Shown in pieces: positions 1 to 12,304 of a DNA stretch of 64,000 nt. The position numbers were made by a program, and so were the translations under genes. The DNA is from Ophiosphaerella korrae. Its lineage: Eukaryota; Ascomycota; Dothideomycetes; Pleosporales; Phaeosphaeriaceae. Each line of letters starts with the position of its first letter. The first letter of the stretch is position 1. Location of the stretch: assembly GCA_028456385.1 (NCBI GenBank), contig JALNQF010000009.1, forward strand, positions 124,001-188,000, written 5' to 3'. Under the pieces are notes generated by a model, which was given only the letters and a program-made list of their open reading frames with translations, made no database searches and was not told where the DNA came from.

Positions 1-528
1 CAGAGAAGGAGGTAGTTATGCAGTTTGCAGCAAATGTTAGGAAATGGAGGAAGCCAGAACCCTACAAGGGCAAGGGTATATTTGTGAACGAGGAATCGAT
101 CAGGCTCAAGAACAAGAAGATCAAATGAGCAGGTCTTATCATGTTGTATATTTGTATCATACACAAGGCCTTTGGTTTCCCTTGGATATGACTGGAGTCT
201 CCAGAGGCATGAACCCACAGTTAAATAGAGAAACATCAGGGTTGGCAACATTGTGTTGTTCGTCCTCTAGCCGATTTTGTATCTGTTTCCCCGCGGCAAA
301 CAACCGTGGCTGAATCTCGCCATATCAATCCATAGACGCATGATAATGCTTAAAGATTGATCATGCTTCGAAGCCAACACAAATTTCTTCGTTAAAACTA
401 GGTATATGGAGACTACAGACATTAATCATACGACATGGTCACATTACAACGTATAGGAAACCACACCGGTGTCATCAAACAAATTAGTCCTTGCCAACAA
501 CAGCCAATATTTTACCACTTACTAAATA
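1..528. other. No gene recognised at left edge
   Basis: No reading frame here resembles a known protein. The short plus-strand frames have no domain-like sequence. The part nearest 528 is probably the 3' untranslated region of the minus-strand RVT-like gene. Confidence 0.5.
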
Positions 529-3394
529 TCAGTCATACATGTAACTGGTCGTGCTTGAATCATCCTCATCACTCTCCTCCCAGGTCGCTCCTCGAACCGC
601 CTTCATCACTTCCTGCGGCACGTTCTCACCGCACCAGATCTCCAGACCGCCAAAATGCTCAAAGCACTCATCGCCATACAACTGTAGGACCCACTTATCC
701 TCTCCGCTGAGTTTCCTCCATGATTTCATATCACCCGTGCCGCTCAATCGATCGACATCATCTGTGACCTTCGGCCTGCCTTGTATATCATCGATAGGTT
801 CGTGCAGGAGGCTTGTATACAGAGCGATGAGCGAGGGAATGGGCGTCATGATGTATGGTGCAGGGAAAGGCGGAGAAGGTAAGCAAGGATACGCAGCGCG
901 TTCACGGTGGGCAGTGAGCTCTTCTTTGGTCATGAAGACAGAGAGATCACGAGAAGCACCAAGCGATGCGACAATGCGTGCATCGTCGTTATCAAAGATG
1001 ATTTCGAGTTTCCGGGCGTATGCGTCGGCCGGGAGGAGGGCGTAGTTCTCCGCTGCCCGTTTATAGTATGTGTCTTCAGACTCGAGGTACGATTTAATTT
1101 CGTCATCTGGCTTTTCGCGCAACAAGTGGGCAAGGTTTAGGGTAATGAAAGGGTTCTTGACGCCTAGGCCACCGTAGGCTTGGGGAAGGTAGATCAAAGA
1201 TTCTACGAAACCGGATGAGTCGCCGAGCAGCCGATCGATGCGGGTTCTCAAAAGGGTCTTGACATGAGACGTCAGATTACCACCGTCAAAGATGATGTTG
1301 AAGATGCGGCTGTACGCTTTTTTTACAGCGTCGAGGTGAGCTTTGCCAAAGACTTGGGCAAGCGGGCCGAAGAGATGAGCAGCGTATGTACCAGCAGTGC
1401 TGTTCCATACACGGACCCAATCAAGTATGGTGGTGCAAGCGTCGAGCTGCTTCTTGACTCGGCGAGCGTATGTGCCAATCTTGTAGTCATCCATCACAAC
1501 TCCACGAGTGCTGATGGTCAAGAAACCAATAACATGGGCTTCGGCAAAGTCAACTTCCAGTCCCAGTGTATCAGCAAACTCGGCAACTTGTGCTCCACAC
1601 ATCCGATTCTGTTCGTAGCTCCCAACAAAGTAGCAGGCATCTTTCAGTCGATATAGGTATGAGCCTGTTTTCTGACGGACTGCAAGTTCGAGGAAGAACA
1701 TGATTGCCTCTGTGAAGAACAACTCGAGAGCATGACCGTCTTGTACGCCACGAGCTCGTGGGAGAACACGGTCAGGAGCACCGCGCACAGCAGGACCAAT
1801 ATTCAGTTTGGCTGAAAGGAAGCGCTCAAAGAACTCAAGGAAGGACTCTGGGATCCCCAGGAACTTCAGTACAGCGAGAGTGGTCTGGTGTGGGAGAGAG
1901 GAGGCCAGTGACTTGAAATACACAGAGCCAGTGTGTACACTGCCATCAAGTGCTTCACAAAGCTTAGCTTCCACTGCCAATGTCTTAATCAAGCGCGCCT
2001 GGGTTTCCGTAGGCTGTTCAATCTTCGGAGTGCAACCGTCCCGGACTGGCAGACGAGACATAAAGAATTCGTTGACATAATCATTCTTCCGTGTAGTAGC
2101 CATGGAAAATAGTGGGGGTGGGGGTGGAAATGGGGGCCAATCATTAATCCCCTTCTTCTTGGCCTTACTTGGTTTACTGACAGTCATGACAGGTGGTGGT
2201 GGAGGCGGAGGTATACCCATTGGCGGGGGTGGCGGCATTGGCGCAGGAGGGTAATTTGGGTGGCACATGGTACATTTGCTAGCCTTCGGCTTAGCAGGCC
2301 TACGCCCAAGGAAATATTCGCGCTTGTTAAGCTCCTCGACGGATAGTGGTTTGGTCTCGAAGGTGGCACTGGTTCGTACAAATGTTTTGAGACGACTCTT
2401 CAGTCTCTCCGCCCAACCCATGCCCACAGTATGTAGGAATAGTAAGTCGATGACATTTTCTTCAACCGCAATGTAGTGTTGACCTTCGGCGTTCTGTAAG
2501 GCGGTCACAGGGAGACCTTTGGAGGCGTCCTTGTAATCCCAGTCGCTGTTTTGGAAATTGCCAAGTTAGCTTATGTCTCCAGTATAGTCTAAGTAAGACG
2601 ATTACATACCGAACCGATTTCATGTTGATGATGGCCACCAGCTCCCGCAGAGCAATGGGAGACTGCAGGTAGCCTTCGAGAATCTTTTTCTTCTCCTTAT
2701 CCACGACATCACTCTTGAGGAGGTCGAGGATACACCAACCCAAATGCTCTTGGTCCGTCTCCACACCATCAGTCATGAGCTCTTCAGCGAATGCCTGAAG
2801 GTCGCTGCGAATATCTTCCAAACATCGCTTGTCCCCTCTCTTATCAAAGAGACTAGACAGGTAGGATTCGATAGCCTCGACATCAACGTCTTCTGCAGTG
2901 AACGTTTCCTTTTCGAACTTCTCCAGCATTTCGTCGAGCTCGGTCTCTACCACCTCGAAATCGTCATCAAGGTCGGTACTGTGAAGCTTAGCAGCTAAGG
3001 ATGCACTGGAGTCGCTTGCATCCATGACTTCTTTCATAAGGTCTACATGCAATGATGAGACCTCTAGGCGGTTGAGATGCCTGTCAAGTTTGCTCCAGAG
3101 CTCCTCCTCCAACTTTAGCAGCTTTGATTTGGACAGTGAGTGGTCATCCTCAGCCTGTTCAACATAACGCGAAATGTGTTCGAGATCGTCCTCGTTCTCG
3201 ATCTCAGGATTGAGCTTAATAATGTCACCAAGTAGAGACTTGAGCCGTTTGACATTATCCTTTTCCCTGATTCGTCGAGCATCGAGTTGATATCGATGCT
3301 TGAAGGTATTCTTCACTCGGTTGAGCTCGTCGACCTTGAGCTCAACTGCTTCTCTGAGCACCGGAGAGATGGTGATCGGTGGCATTGTAGCCAT
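529..3394 (-). CDS. RVT-like reverse-transcriptase-related cellular protein, probably non-catalytic
   Basis: Two exons, 3394..2610 and 2545..529, joined across a 64-base GTATGT...CAG intron, give 933 residues. Translation starts at the first ATG in frame, 3394; no upstream in-frame ATG was seen. The N-terminal 250 residues are charged and coiled-coil-like. Residues 353-407 hold a Cys-x-x-Cys-His followed by proline runs. The rest matches my recollection of fungal rvt genes, which are single-copy, intron-containing, domesticated reverse-transcriptase relatives: SSLPHQTTLAVLKFLGIPES near 478, YLYRLKDACYFVG near 559, and a YLPQAYGGLGVKNPFI-like block. In true RVTs the second block carries Leu-His-Asp-Asp; here it is Leu-Lys-Asp-Ala (residues 562-565, bases 1636-1647). 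The upstream aspartate motif also appears replaced (Tyr near residue 471). The frame is otherwise intact, so a structural or regulatory role seems more likely than polymerisation. The family call is by recall, not by search. Confidence 0.72.
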
Positions 3395-4921
3395 GGCTGA
3401 TGGCAATTGAGATGAAACAGCCTGTTTCTAGACATAGAAGGCTGAATGAGGGGTTATGTAGGATCAGCCGTCACCTCGCAACGTTGCTCGGCTTCTGTGG
3501 ATGCACGTAGGCAGCTGCATGGCGGACAAGGCGCCAGTCGTCAGGCTCCAGTGGACTAAGATGGGCGAACCGAATGGCTGCCTTAGGGTACACAAGATTA
3601 CTTTGCATAAATATCGCAAGGTAACGCGAAGTCAAAGAAAACGAGATGGCCAGTCGTTGCAAGCGAGGCGTGGCCATGGTGGGGTTGATCGCACCCCGCA
3701 TTCTTCACCGGAATTGTTACAATGTTCAACCTTACTCCTGCTGCGAAACCTCACGTGTATATCACCTCACTCACACAGCATACTCAAATATGGCCAAAGT
3801 GTGCCCATTACCTATCTCGACGTTAATCGTTCCAATTTATTGGTAGAACAGCGAAGGAAGCCAAAGATATAACACACCTTGTCGCTTCATTATCGTCCCG
3901 TTGTGTCATACAGATATGCCAGTAAGCTCGAAGAGGTTATGATAGGTCTAAAAATTAGTGTTATTAAAAGCTTAACTTTAGCTAGACAGGAAATACGAGG
4001 CAAATCAATGTGTCTAGCCGCTCGGAGCACAATGTCATCGATGACGATACCCTCGTAAAATTGATTCAAATTTGCTTAGTTTCTACTCTTTCTCGCCTCA
4101 GGATCATTTTTCAAGTATGAAAATACAAAGAATTTTCATAGCGTTGAATAGATTTGTCCTAAGCGTGCACAGTGATCTTTCGACATTGAGAGGGTGTTGC
4201 CAAGGTGCATGATGCACTTTTCTCTCGACGTTGAACCTACCCTGATTAAGTCGGTACAAGATCATATATTCGGCTAAGATGTTTCCCAGAACGGAGTTCC
4301 CGAGGCAATTGTATGACAAATCTGCGCCCTTCTGAAAAAATTGCTGACAGCCAACGCACAAAAGGGCAAATATTTATGGAAGTCATTGCATCTCTTTTGT
4401 GCATCGCAGGGAGTGCCTGGTTTCCCGCTCACGGCACCTGCGAAAATGCTCTCATGAAACTAACAGTGCTAATCCCTGTGAATTTAGTCAGGCAATCCCA
4501 GTGACCCGCGCCTACGGCGTGCCTTGTACCTAGCCTCACCGGAGTTCTAGCTGGCAGTGGTGAAGCCCCACCATGTGAGATACTTTCATACCTGGGACGA
4601 CTTGATACACCGAACTTCAGAAGGCTGCCTTCCATTGTCTGGTGGATGCTATTGACGAGCAATATCCAGCCTAGTTGTCATAAAATCGATTACGTGGTGA
4701 GCATATCAGCAAATATGCCTTGAAATCTTTGTAGATAAATAGTCATTACCTTCTGAAGGCTACTGCTGCCAAACCCAGTATATATTGATTGACACACTAG
4801 TAAACCGTATGTAGAAACTATTAGTTTGATATATAATCGGTATTGCATTACTTGGTATGAACATCATCTTGTCGTACGGAACGGGCTTTCAGACTCCGCA
4901 AGCTTTATATTTACGTACAAT
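3395..4921. other. Intergenic, no gene seen
   Basis: The part just above 3394 should contain the promoter of the RVT-like gene. The remainder is AT-rich with only short frames that do not resemble proteins. Confidence 0.5.
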
Positions 4922-6981
4922 CTAGCTGATCTGTGCAGCAACGCGAATGGTTTGATACTTCTTGGTACTCGGCAGCAGAACCGTGCAAACAATCGCAATG
5001 CTTCCAAACGCGATTGAAGTAAACTGTGAATTTTTAGTAACGTCATAAGTAAAAAGTTGAATTAAGTCATGTATACGAGTCATGTACGTACCCATACATA
5101 TTTTAGACTCTGGCTGAACGCCTATTGTGTTCCCTTCGTTGCACTAGCAATGACTGTTGGTGTCATACCATGAATCTTTGTGGTTGCCAAAGCCTTTGGA
5201 TTGGTAAGGAAAATTGGCACAAATTGCTTCGCAGAGGTAAGTGGTAAGCCAGCTTTGATAGCATATTCTGTAACATAAGCAGGTAAATTTTTCTCAAGCT
5301 TCGTGGCGAAGATGTTGTAGTAAATCGAATATCCAATAGACCCGCCAACCGTACGAATAGAAAGGGAGAGCGCTGCTGCAGTGGTTATGAGAGCATCAGG
5401 GCAAACCAGCATGGCTACGGTGGCAGCTGGGACAAGAACACCTTCAACACCGAGCGATGCGAAGGACCCAAGCGCGACAACGAGCTTCTCGTTTTCTGGC
5501 GTCATGACAGCGAGGGCTCCTGCAAAGCCGGTCATTAGCAGCACAGCAAGAAGCAAGACTTCTCTCGTGTGGCTCAGGAAAGCAGAAATTGCAGCGTTGA
5601 AGCTGATTGCACCGATTGCCGTCGAAAAGGCGGGACCGATAACCTCTAAGGCCAATCTTCACCGGGTCAGGGGCGTAGACACTTGTAAATGTCAATGGAA
5701 AAAAAGTTGAGAATCTGTCCAACCGTTAGCCAGGAATCGCTATAGCGATCATTTATGAATGCCTGCTCGCTGAGAAAAAGTTCATCCCGGCAGCGAATGC
5801 TACAATGCTAGTCCTACAATCCTTTGGCCTTTGAACAACTCTCCAGGTACCATAGGATATCGAGCAAATTTCCATTCATACACCACCCATGCAGCAATGA
5901 GCGCAAGGCTCACAAGCATAGTGCCAAGAACATATCCGGAAGCCCATGGATGTGTATAGCCACCTGATTGAAGTGAGACGAGGCTGCATCTCGTCAGTGA
6001 AATGACACAATGCAAGAGATTGGGCAACACAACTTACAATAAAGTCAACCCTGTGATCGATAGGATGTCTCCGACATAGTCGATGCGTTTAAGGATTGCT
6101 ATTCGGGAGAAACCTTCAACACGAGTGTGATTGTGAGGGAAGTATGTAAACAAAAGTCCAATGCCTACGATACCGTTATAGATTAGAGAACACCATGGGC
6201 CCCACCTCCAACCGATTTTCAGGTCATGATGTGACCATAATTCAGCGTAGAGAAGGTATGGGCAGAATGGTAGAACAAAGGCAGTGACTAATGCTAACGA
6301 ATATCCGCGATACTTGACGGGCACTATTTCCGCGAGTCTATACAAGGTCAGTCACATTGCAGCCTTGTTGATTACGAGAAGTTACATACCCAGCAAGTCC
6401 TGTCAGCTCACCAATAGCGGCCCCTATACCCGAGATAGCCATTCCAGCAAGTAGTTGGCCAGAGCTGTGACCAGAGCCCACAAGAGCACAGACAATGCAG
6501 ATACAAAGCGAGCCAAAGAGGGCGATGTAACGCTTACCAAAGAGATCTTGAAGGTAGCCGCGTACGGGCATGCTGCCGCAATGGCAAGAATATTCGCTGT
6601 TGGAAGCCATGCGGAACCACGTGCGAGGCCAAGATCTTCTTCGATGAAGCCAAGGGAACCTCCAGCGAAGTATAGAATGATCTGGGATCCTGCCCAGATT
6701 CAGCACGTGATTAGCTTAGGACGAGGGCTCAACCAACTAGTGTAGAGAGCAGCAAGAAAGATAGCAGCGAAGCCACTTCGTATATTCCATTCTACTTTCC
6801 CGTCAGATTCATCACCTTTGATAGCAGATGGATTGCTCATATCAACTCCATCTAAAGTCATTTCCTTTCGCAATTCATAGGAAGACCCAGTCGGTGAAGT
6901 CCGTGCATTCTCGTCATGCTGGACTTCTTGCTTTCCATGCGAATAGTCTGCAGTCTCCGTTTTTGTCGTGTCTATAGCCAT
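4922..6981 (-). pseudogene. TRI12-type MFS efflux transporter, multiply broken
   Basis: Starting from ATG 6981, a near-complete relic of a TRI12/siderophore-type (DHA14, about 14 membrane segments) transporter can be followed to a natural TAG at 4922. Recognisable pieces in order are a charged N-terminus, SLGFIEEDLGLARGSAWLP, GYLQDLFGKRYIALFG, AEIVPVKYRGYSLALV, FFPLTFTSVYAPDPVKIGL, VLVPAATVAML, SLSIRTVGGSIGYSIYYN and SIAFGSIAIVCTVLL. Introns are visible (5984-6037, 5024-5091). The frame is broken at least four times: about 6556-6562 (one base short), 5800-5806 (one base short, creating TAG), the seven-base T run (coding strand) at 5699-5705 (one too many) and about 5640-5655 (one too many). 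There is also an in-frame TAG at 5122 and a GC instead of GT donor at 5770. It cannot make a full transporter as read. Some indels lie in homopolymers and might be sequence errors. Confidence 0.8.
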
Positions 6982-8329
6982 GATAGATTAGATGTGCTCG
7001 TCCAGTAATGGAAGGTGCCGACCCCGATGAAACGAGATCCGACTGAACTAGGTTTGTTGCGTACCCAAAGGGTATTTGAGAATAATACATCTCTCCAATA
7101 TATTCTAATACATATCCATAATACGGACAACGTACTCCTAACGATCTAGTCGCTCCGCATGTAGCAATCCATTATTGGACTGCTAAATACGCTTTCCATG
7201 GGGAACCGAAGCTGGACCCACTTACGATGATAATAGTCCGGGGTAGTCTCTCCGAGAAATGCGGGGAAATGAAAGTGGATTGTATGGTGTTGGTCTGGTT
7301 GTGCCCGGCCAAATGGTTTGCTGTTCGCATCACTAAGTCAGGCGTTCGACATAGCAAGACATCATCGCTAGTAGGCATTTCTCGGTAAATCAAACAACAC
7401 CACCCCGCCATTTGGGTACTGAATTACTTGAAACTCACGATGGAGCCCGGCACCACGGTTATGATACGTACCTATCATTGGATCAGAAGCTTGTTTGCTA
7501 GTGGCACCCATGAAATGGATTCATGGTAGTGCGCTGAACCCTGATATATTTTGATAGGGCATTGGACAGCAATTGAGCACTTATTACTTTGGCAGGAATA
7601 TTCACTACCAATATTTGTAGATTTGAACGTAGACAGCACGTGGCTGTATAGTAGTCTAGCTGGTGAAGGCTAAAGTATCAATTTTTGGTGCTGGATGTAA
7701 TTTTAGCGCATTTTGCTCGCGATAAGTTCTCAATCTCTTGAGTTTAAAATATTCAAGTTGGGGAAAGGCCGCACGCAAAACTTTGCCTTCATTGGACGAG
7801 TTAACTTGAATGAGGACAGGAAATCGTGCAAGTTACGCAGATATTGGAATTGTCGGCAATGTAGAGGCTATGACGTGGAGTCACACGCATGGCATGCTGA
7901 GTGAAACCTATTCTGTAGAGATCGGTGCTTCCGTATTAGCACCAAATACTTTTAACTCAAAGAGCCACTCAGAAATTTTCGGTTTGAGAAGAAATATTGG
8001 GACCGAGAGACTTGGTGGTTGGGGTATGTCAAAACGTACTAGAACCAACGTCAACCCAACATTGCTAGCGGGCTGCAGATAGATAAAAAAGATCATCTGT
8101 ATACATAAATGCGTGCAAATTACGCTGCACTAATTGACTTAGACAGTCGCAAATAGTGTTCCGGACATGCGCGAAATGTGTAATATATATACAGTAAATA
8201 TTTCGGCTGCATCAAGCATTCTAAAGTTGATTTTCTTTGCGTCACTCCATGTGGAACTTTTAAAGTAGCTATGATTATCAGGTGTATCATAGGCCTGGGA
8301 TCGTAGATGGTACCTGGGTCCGACGCTGC
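6982..8329. other. Intergenic, no gene seen
   Basis: AT-rich spacer between the broken transporter and the 3' end of the release factor gene. The short frames present do not resemble proteins, and no repeat was noticed. Confidence 0.5.
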
Positions 8330-9700
8330 TCATTTTCTCTCAGCCCCTTCCGCAATCAAACCCTCGACGTCTCTTTCCATAAGCCAGCCGCGAACACTCT
8401 CCATAACATTGTCGAGCGTCTGACCACCCTCCATCACATCGTTGAGATCATGTACAGTTGTTCCACTTCGATGATCGGTTACTCGTTGCTGACCCCAATT
8501 ATATGTGCGCACTTTGTCTCCGCGACCCATTTTTGCTACACCCACGACACTTCGCCGCATATTGACCATCTCTTCTTCCCGCTTCTCTCTTCTTGATTGG
8601 GCAATACGTGAGCGCATGAGTGCCCAGGCTTTTTCCTTGTTCTTATGTTGGGATCTGGAGTCTTGCATTGAGACCACTATGCTTGTGGGTATATGAGTGA
8701 GTCGAACTGCTGATTCTGTCTTGTTCACATGCTGGCCACCTGCACCGCTCGCTCTCATAACCTCCAGCTTAATCTCCTTCGGATCAATGTAGTAATCACT
8801 TTCAGGATTGTCGAAATCTTCTTCCACTGCCGAATTTTCTTGCAGGCTAGGCAATACATGCACCGACGCTGCGCTAGTATGTGTACGGCCCTTTGTCTCA
8901 GTTGCTGGGACTCGCTGCACACGATGTATGCCTGCCTCACATCTAAAAACGCCGTATGCTCCATCGTTCTCGACTTCGATAATTGCTTCAGAGAGCGGGA
9001 TCCCAGCTTCTGTTGTTCCGTTGATATTCTCGTATTTCAGCAGATTCACCCGAAAGTTATTGCGATTGCAGAAGCTCTGGTACATGCGGAAAAGATCGCC
9101 CGCAAAGATAGCCGCTTCTGATCCACCAGCTCCGGGACGTATTTCAATGAGACATGGTAGGTGCGCAAATGGATGCACTGGGACCAGTGAAGTTACCAAG
9201 CTCTGCGACGCATTGGCAAGCTCAATTCGTGACTCTCCAAGATCGTCCGCGGCGAGAGAACGTAGTTCGGGGTCAGTCGTAGATTCGTGAATCAGCGATG
9301 TGAGCTCTATCACCGACTTAGTGTCCATCAGTACATTGCATTGCTCCTGCCGTCTGCCTTTGTCATTTGCTCACCTCATTGGCCTTGTCCCAGTCCCGTA
9401 GAGCATTCACTATAGGGCTGTATTCTCCCAACTTTTTCGCTGCCTGTGTATCAAAGCCATTGGAAAGCTTATCGGTTAAGCTTTTATGCTCTCCAACGAT
9501 TTCACGCGCTCTTGAAAGAAGAGCTGGTGGTACAGTTTGCGGAGCCGCGCCTTGTAAATCGTCAGCGTTCTGCCCAGGACTGGTCAAGGGAGTTGAGGGG
9601 CTGGATGCTCACCATTTGATTGTAGGCGCCATTGAGTTCGAATTACAGATGTTTTAAGGCGCGATAGACAGCTGCGACAAACCCAGGGCGTTCTCAGCAT
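8330..9700 (-). CDS. MRF1: Mitochondrial peptide chain release factor 1
   Basis: Three exons (9700..9613, 9550..9375, 9316..8330) encode 416 residues; introns 9551-9612 and 9317-9374 carry GTGAGC donors. The ATG at 9700 opens a basic, Arg-rich leader (MLRTPWVCRSCLSRLKT) typical of mitochondrial import. The class I release factor core is clear: RPGAGGSEAAIFAGDLFRMY, the stop-codon-recognising PAT motif of RF1 in RVPATETKGRTHTSA (PAT near residues 225-227), and the peptidyl-hydrolysis loop GAGGQHVNKTESAVRL (GGQ near 281-283). It should terminate translation at UAA/UAG in the mitochondrial matrix. Length fits the family. It is divergent from the gamma-glutamyltranspeptidase-like gene starting at 10143. 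Confidence 0.95.
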
Positions 9701-10142
9701 ATTGGTAATGCGAGTATCCAATCCAGGCTTGATAGAAATCAGACGCGTCTTCCGAAATTCCAGCTCCAGTTCCGAACGCCAGCGACACGTGACTAGCAAC
9801 TCCACGCAGCCCGTCCATTCTTCCTATCATCATCCTCCATCTCGTACCCATTCTACCGAATCACGAGATGCTGTATAAACACGTCATACATGCCGAAACT
9901 GTCGCACTGTCAAGTCACTAAGTCACTACAACACTGTAGCGAAATCGGCGATGTGAGCGGCATCACCCCTCTCTCCGGGGATAGCCGTCCGTCGTTGGCC
10001 ATGACTTGGACTATGATCTGGACATCAGGGCCCTCTAGATTGATGTGAAATATTTAAAATATTCCATCACAAAACGATGCATGATTCCCTCTCAACGTAA
10101 GAAACGGAACCAAGCATTTTACAATCAGACACAGAGCCAACC
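9701..10142. promoter_or_regulatory. Divergent intergenic region between MRF1 and GGT-like gene
   Basis: A 442-base gap separates two start codons pointing away from each other, so it must hold both promoters. No specific binding site is claimed. Confidence 0.5.
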
Positions 10143-12028
10143 ATGAGCCTCAATGTATACCCCCACCCTGAACCCCAGTTCGTTCACTTTCCGAGTCGAC
10201 GGTCGGTTGTCCACAGTACCAAGGGTATCGTATCATGTACCCAACCTCTCGCCGCCGCAGCCGGTATTGAGATATTAAGAAAAGGTGGAAATGCAGCTGT
10301 ATGACTCGAATCGTCCCATGAGAGCTTCATACTCATAATCTATAGGACGCCGCAGTCGCAGTAGCCGCAGCCATCAATGTCACCGAGCCAAGCTCCACAG
10401 GTATAGGGGGTGACATGTTCTGTCTGTACTACGACGCAAAAACCAAAAAGGTTTCAGCTCTGAATGGATCTGGACGATCTGGTGCAGGAGTTACGCTTGA
10501 GAAAATCAGAAAAGATCTCAATATCTCGGACGGAGAGAACGGTAAGATACCTATGATGCATGTCCATGCGGCTACCGTACCAGGCGCTGCTGCAGGGTGG
10601 GTTGATACTGTCGAGCGATTTGGTAGCGGGAAAGTCAGTCTAGAAGAAGTGCTTGCGCCTGCGATTGAATTGGCCGACAAAGGCTTCCCTGTGTCTGAGC
10701 TATCCGCCTCCTTCGTAAGCTTAAAATCATACCTGCAAATGAGCATATTACTTACATTAGTACAGTGGGCTGCAAGTGAATCACAACTAAAGAAAGCCTC
10801 TCCCAACGGCCATGAGATACTCAAGAAATGCCCCACTGCTGAAGACGGCTGCCGTGCACCAAGAGCAGGAGAAATCATGAAGAATCCAGCCATGGCCAAA
10901 ACATTTCAACTACTCGGGAAGCATGGTAGGAAAGGCTTCTACGAAGGGGAAGTAGCTGAGCAGATTGTGAAGGTGATTGCGGATCTAGGTGGCTACCTTA
11001 CGCTTGATGATCTGAAACACCACGCAGAGAACGGTAGCGAACCGGTCGACCCCATCTCACTCAAATACGCCGGACAAGGTGTTGGAGAACGTACTGGAGG
11101 TGGTATCGAACTATGGGAGCACCCACCAAATGGCCAGGGTATTGTAGCCCTGATGGCGCTTGGCATCATCCAGGAGCTGGAGAAACAAGGGAAGATCCCG
11201 AAATGGGACATCAAAGACCACAACAGCACACAACATCTGCACGCTGTCATCGAGGCCCTCCGCATTGCCTTTGCAGACGCACACTGGTTCGTCACCGACC
11301 CTAACGTCGTCAAAGTACCATCCGCCGAGCTCATATCCGAGAAATACCTCGCCGAGCGTGCAAAGCTCTTCGACCCAAAGAAGATAGTTTCCGCACCGGT
11401 TCACGGCTCACCAGCGCATTTGCAGAGTGACACGGTATACTTCTGCTGCTCTGACTCGGACGGAAACGCAATCTCCTTCATCAACAGTGTCTACGGTGGC
11501 TTTGGGACAGGCATTATTCCCAAGGGCTGTGGTTTCACACTCCAGAATCGTGGCGCGAACTTCAGCCTCTCGAAGGGGCATCCGAACGTGCTGGCGCCTC
11601 GGAAGCGGCCGTATCATACAATCATCCCTGGCCTGACGACATTTATCAAGGACGGCAGTCTCCATTCTGTCTATGGCGTCATGGGTGGCTTTATGCAGCC
11701 ACAGGGCCATGTGCAGGTTCTGCTTAACCAGGAAGTCTTCAAGCTGAATCCCCAAGCTGCGCTCGATTCTCCACGGATTTGTATCGGCGCCGGCATGCCG
11801 AGTGCAGATGGACAAATGACTGATGCTACGATCTACCTAGAAGAAGGCATTGATCTTAAAGTTGTCGAAGAGTTACGCGCGCTCGGGCACAGCGTTAAGC
11901 AGCTGTATGGATATGGGCGTGGGATGTTTGGTAGGGGACAGATCATTAGAAGACATGTGGATGATGGCATGCTTGTTTGGAGCGGTGGAAGTGACTTGAG
12001 AGGTGACGGTGCCGCTGTTCCGCTGTGA
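10143..12028 (+). CDS. Gamma-glutamyltranspeptidase-like (Ntn-hydrolase) enzyme
   Basis: Three exons (10143-10298, 10346-10714, 10766-12028) give 595 residues. The second intron, 10715-10765, is 51 bases with no stop, so it could be misread as coding; removing it restores the family sequence around [20 protein letters not shown]. The family hallmarks are [59 protein letters not shown] and [15 protein letters not shown] segments. The likely nucleophile is the threonine at about residue 398 in [11 protein letters not shown], preceding [16 protein letters not shown]. Known family members self-cleave at this Thr and hydrolyse or transfer gamma-glutamyl groups. There is no signal peptide, so it more resembles the cytosolic YwrD-like branch than secreted or vacuolar GGT. 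The exact substrate is unknown. Confidence 0.88.
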
Positions 12029-12304
12029 ACAATGATCAGTGGAAAAGTAATAGTTGAATAGATGTAGCAAGCTAGCTCAATACGATTATCATTTTATATG
12101 CCGCTACAATTTTTCGATCTAGAATCTGCTTTGCTTTCAACAACTTTGCTTATCCTTAAATTGATTTCTGTATCGAGGAATTTCCGCACCATTTAGTCTA
12201 TTTAACGATAGTACGACCTTAGATCAAGCTCATTATTACACCTGTTTGCTGGGTTGCTGTGTTAGATCAGATGCCGATTAGATCGTCGCACGGAAAATAA
12301 CACT

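Noticed and set aside
551..1045. Plus-strand frames opposite the RVT-like gene
   Set aside because: Shadow frames of a well-supported minus-strand coding region, with no domain-like sequence.
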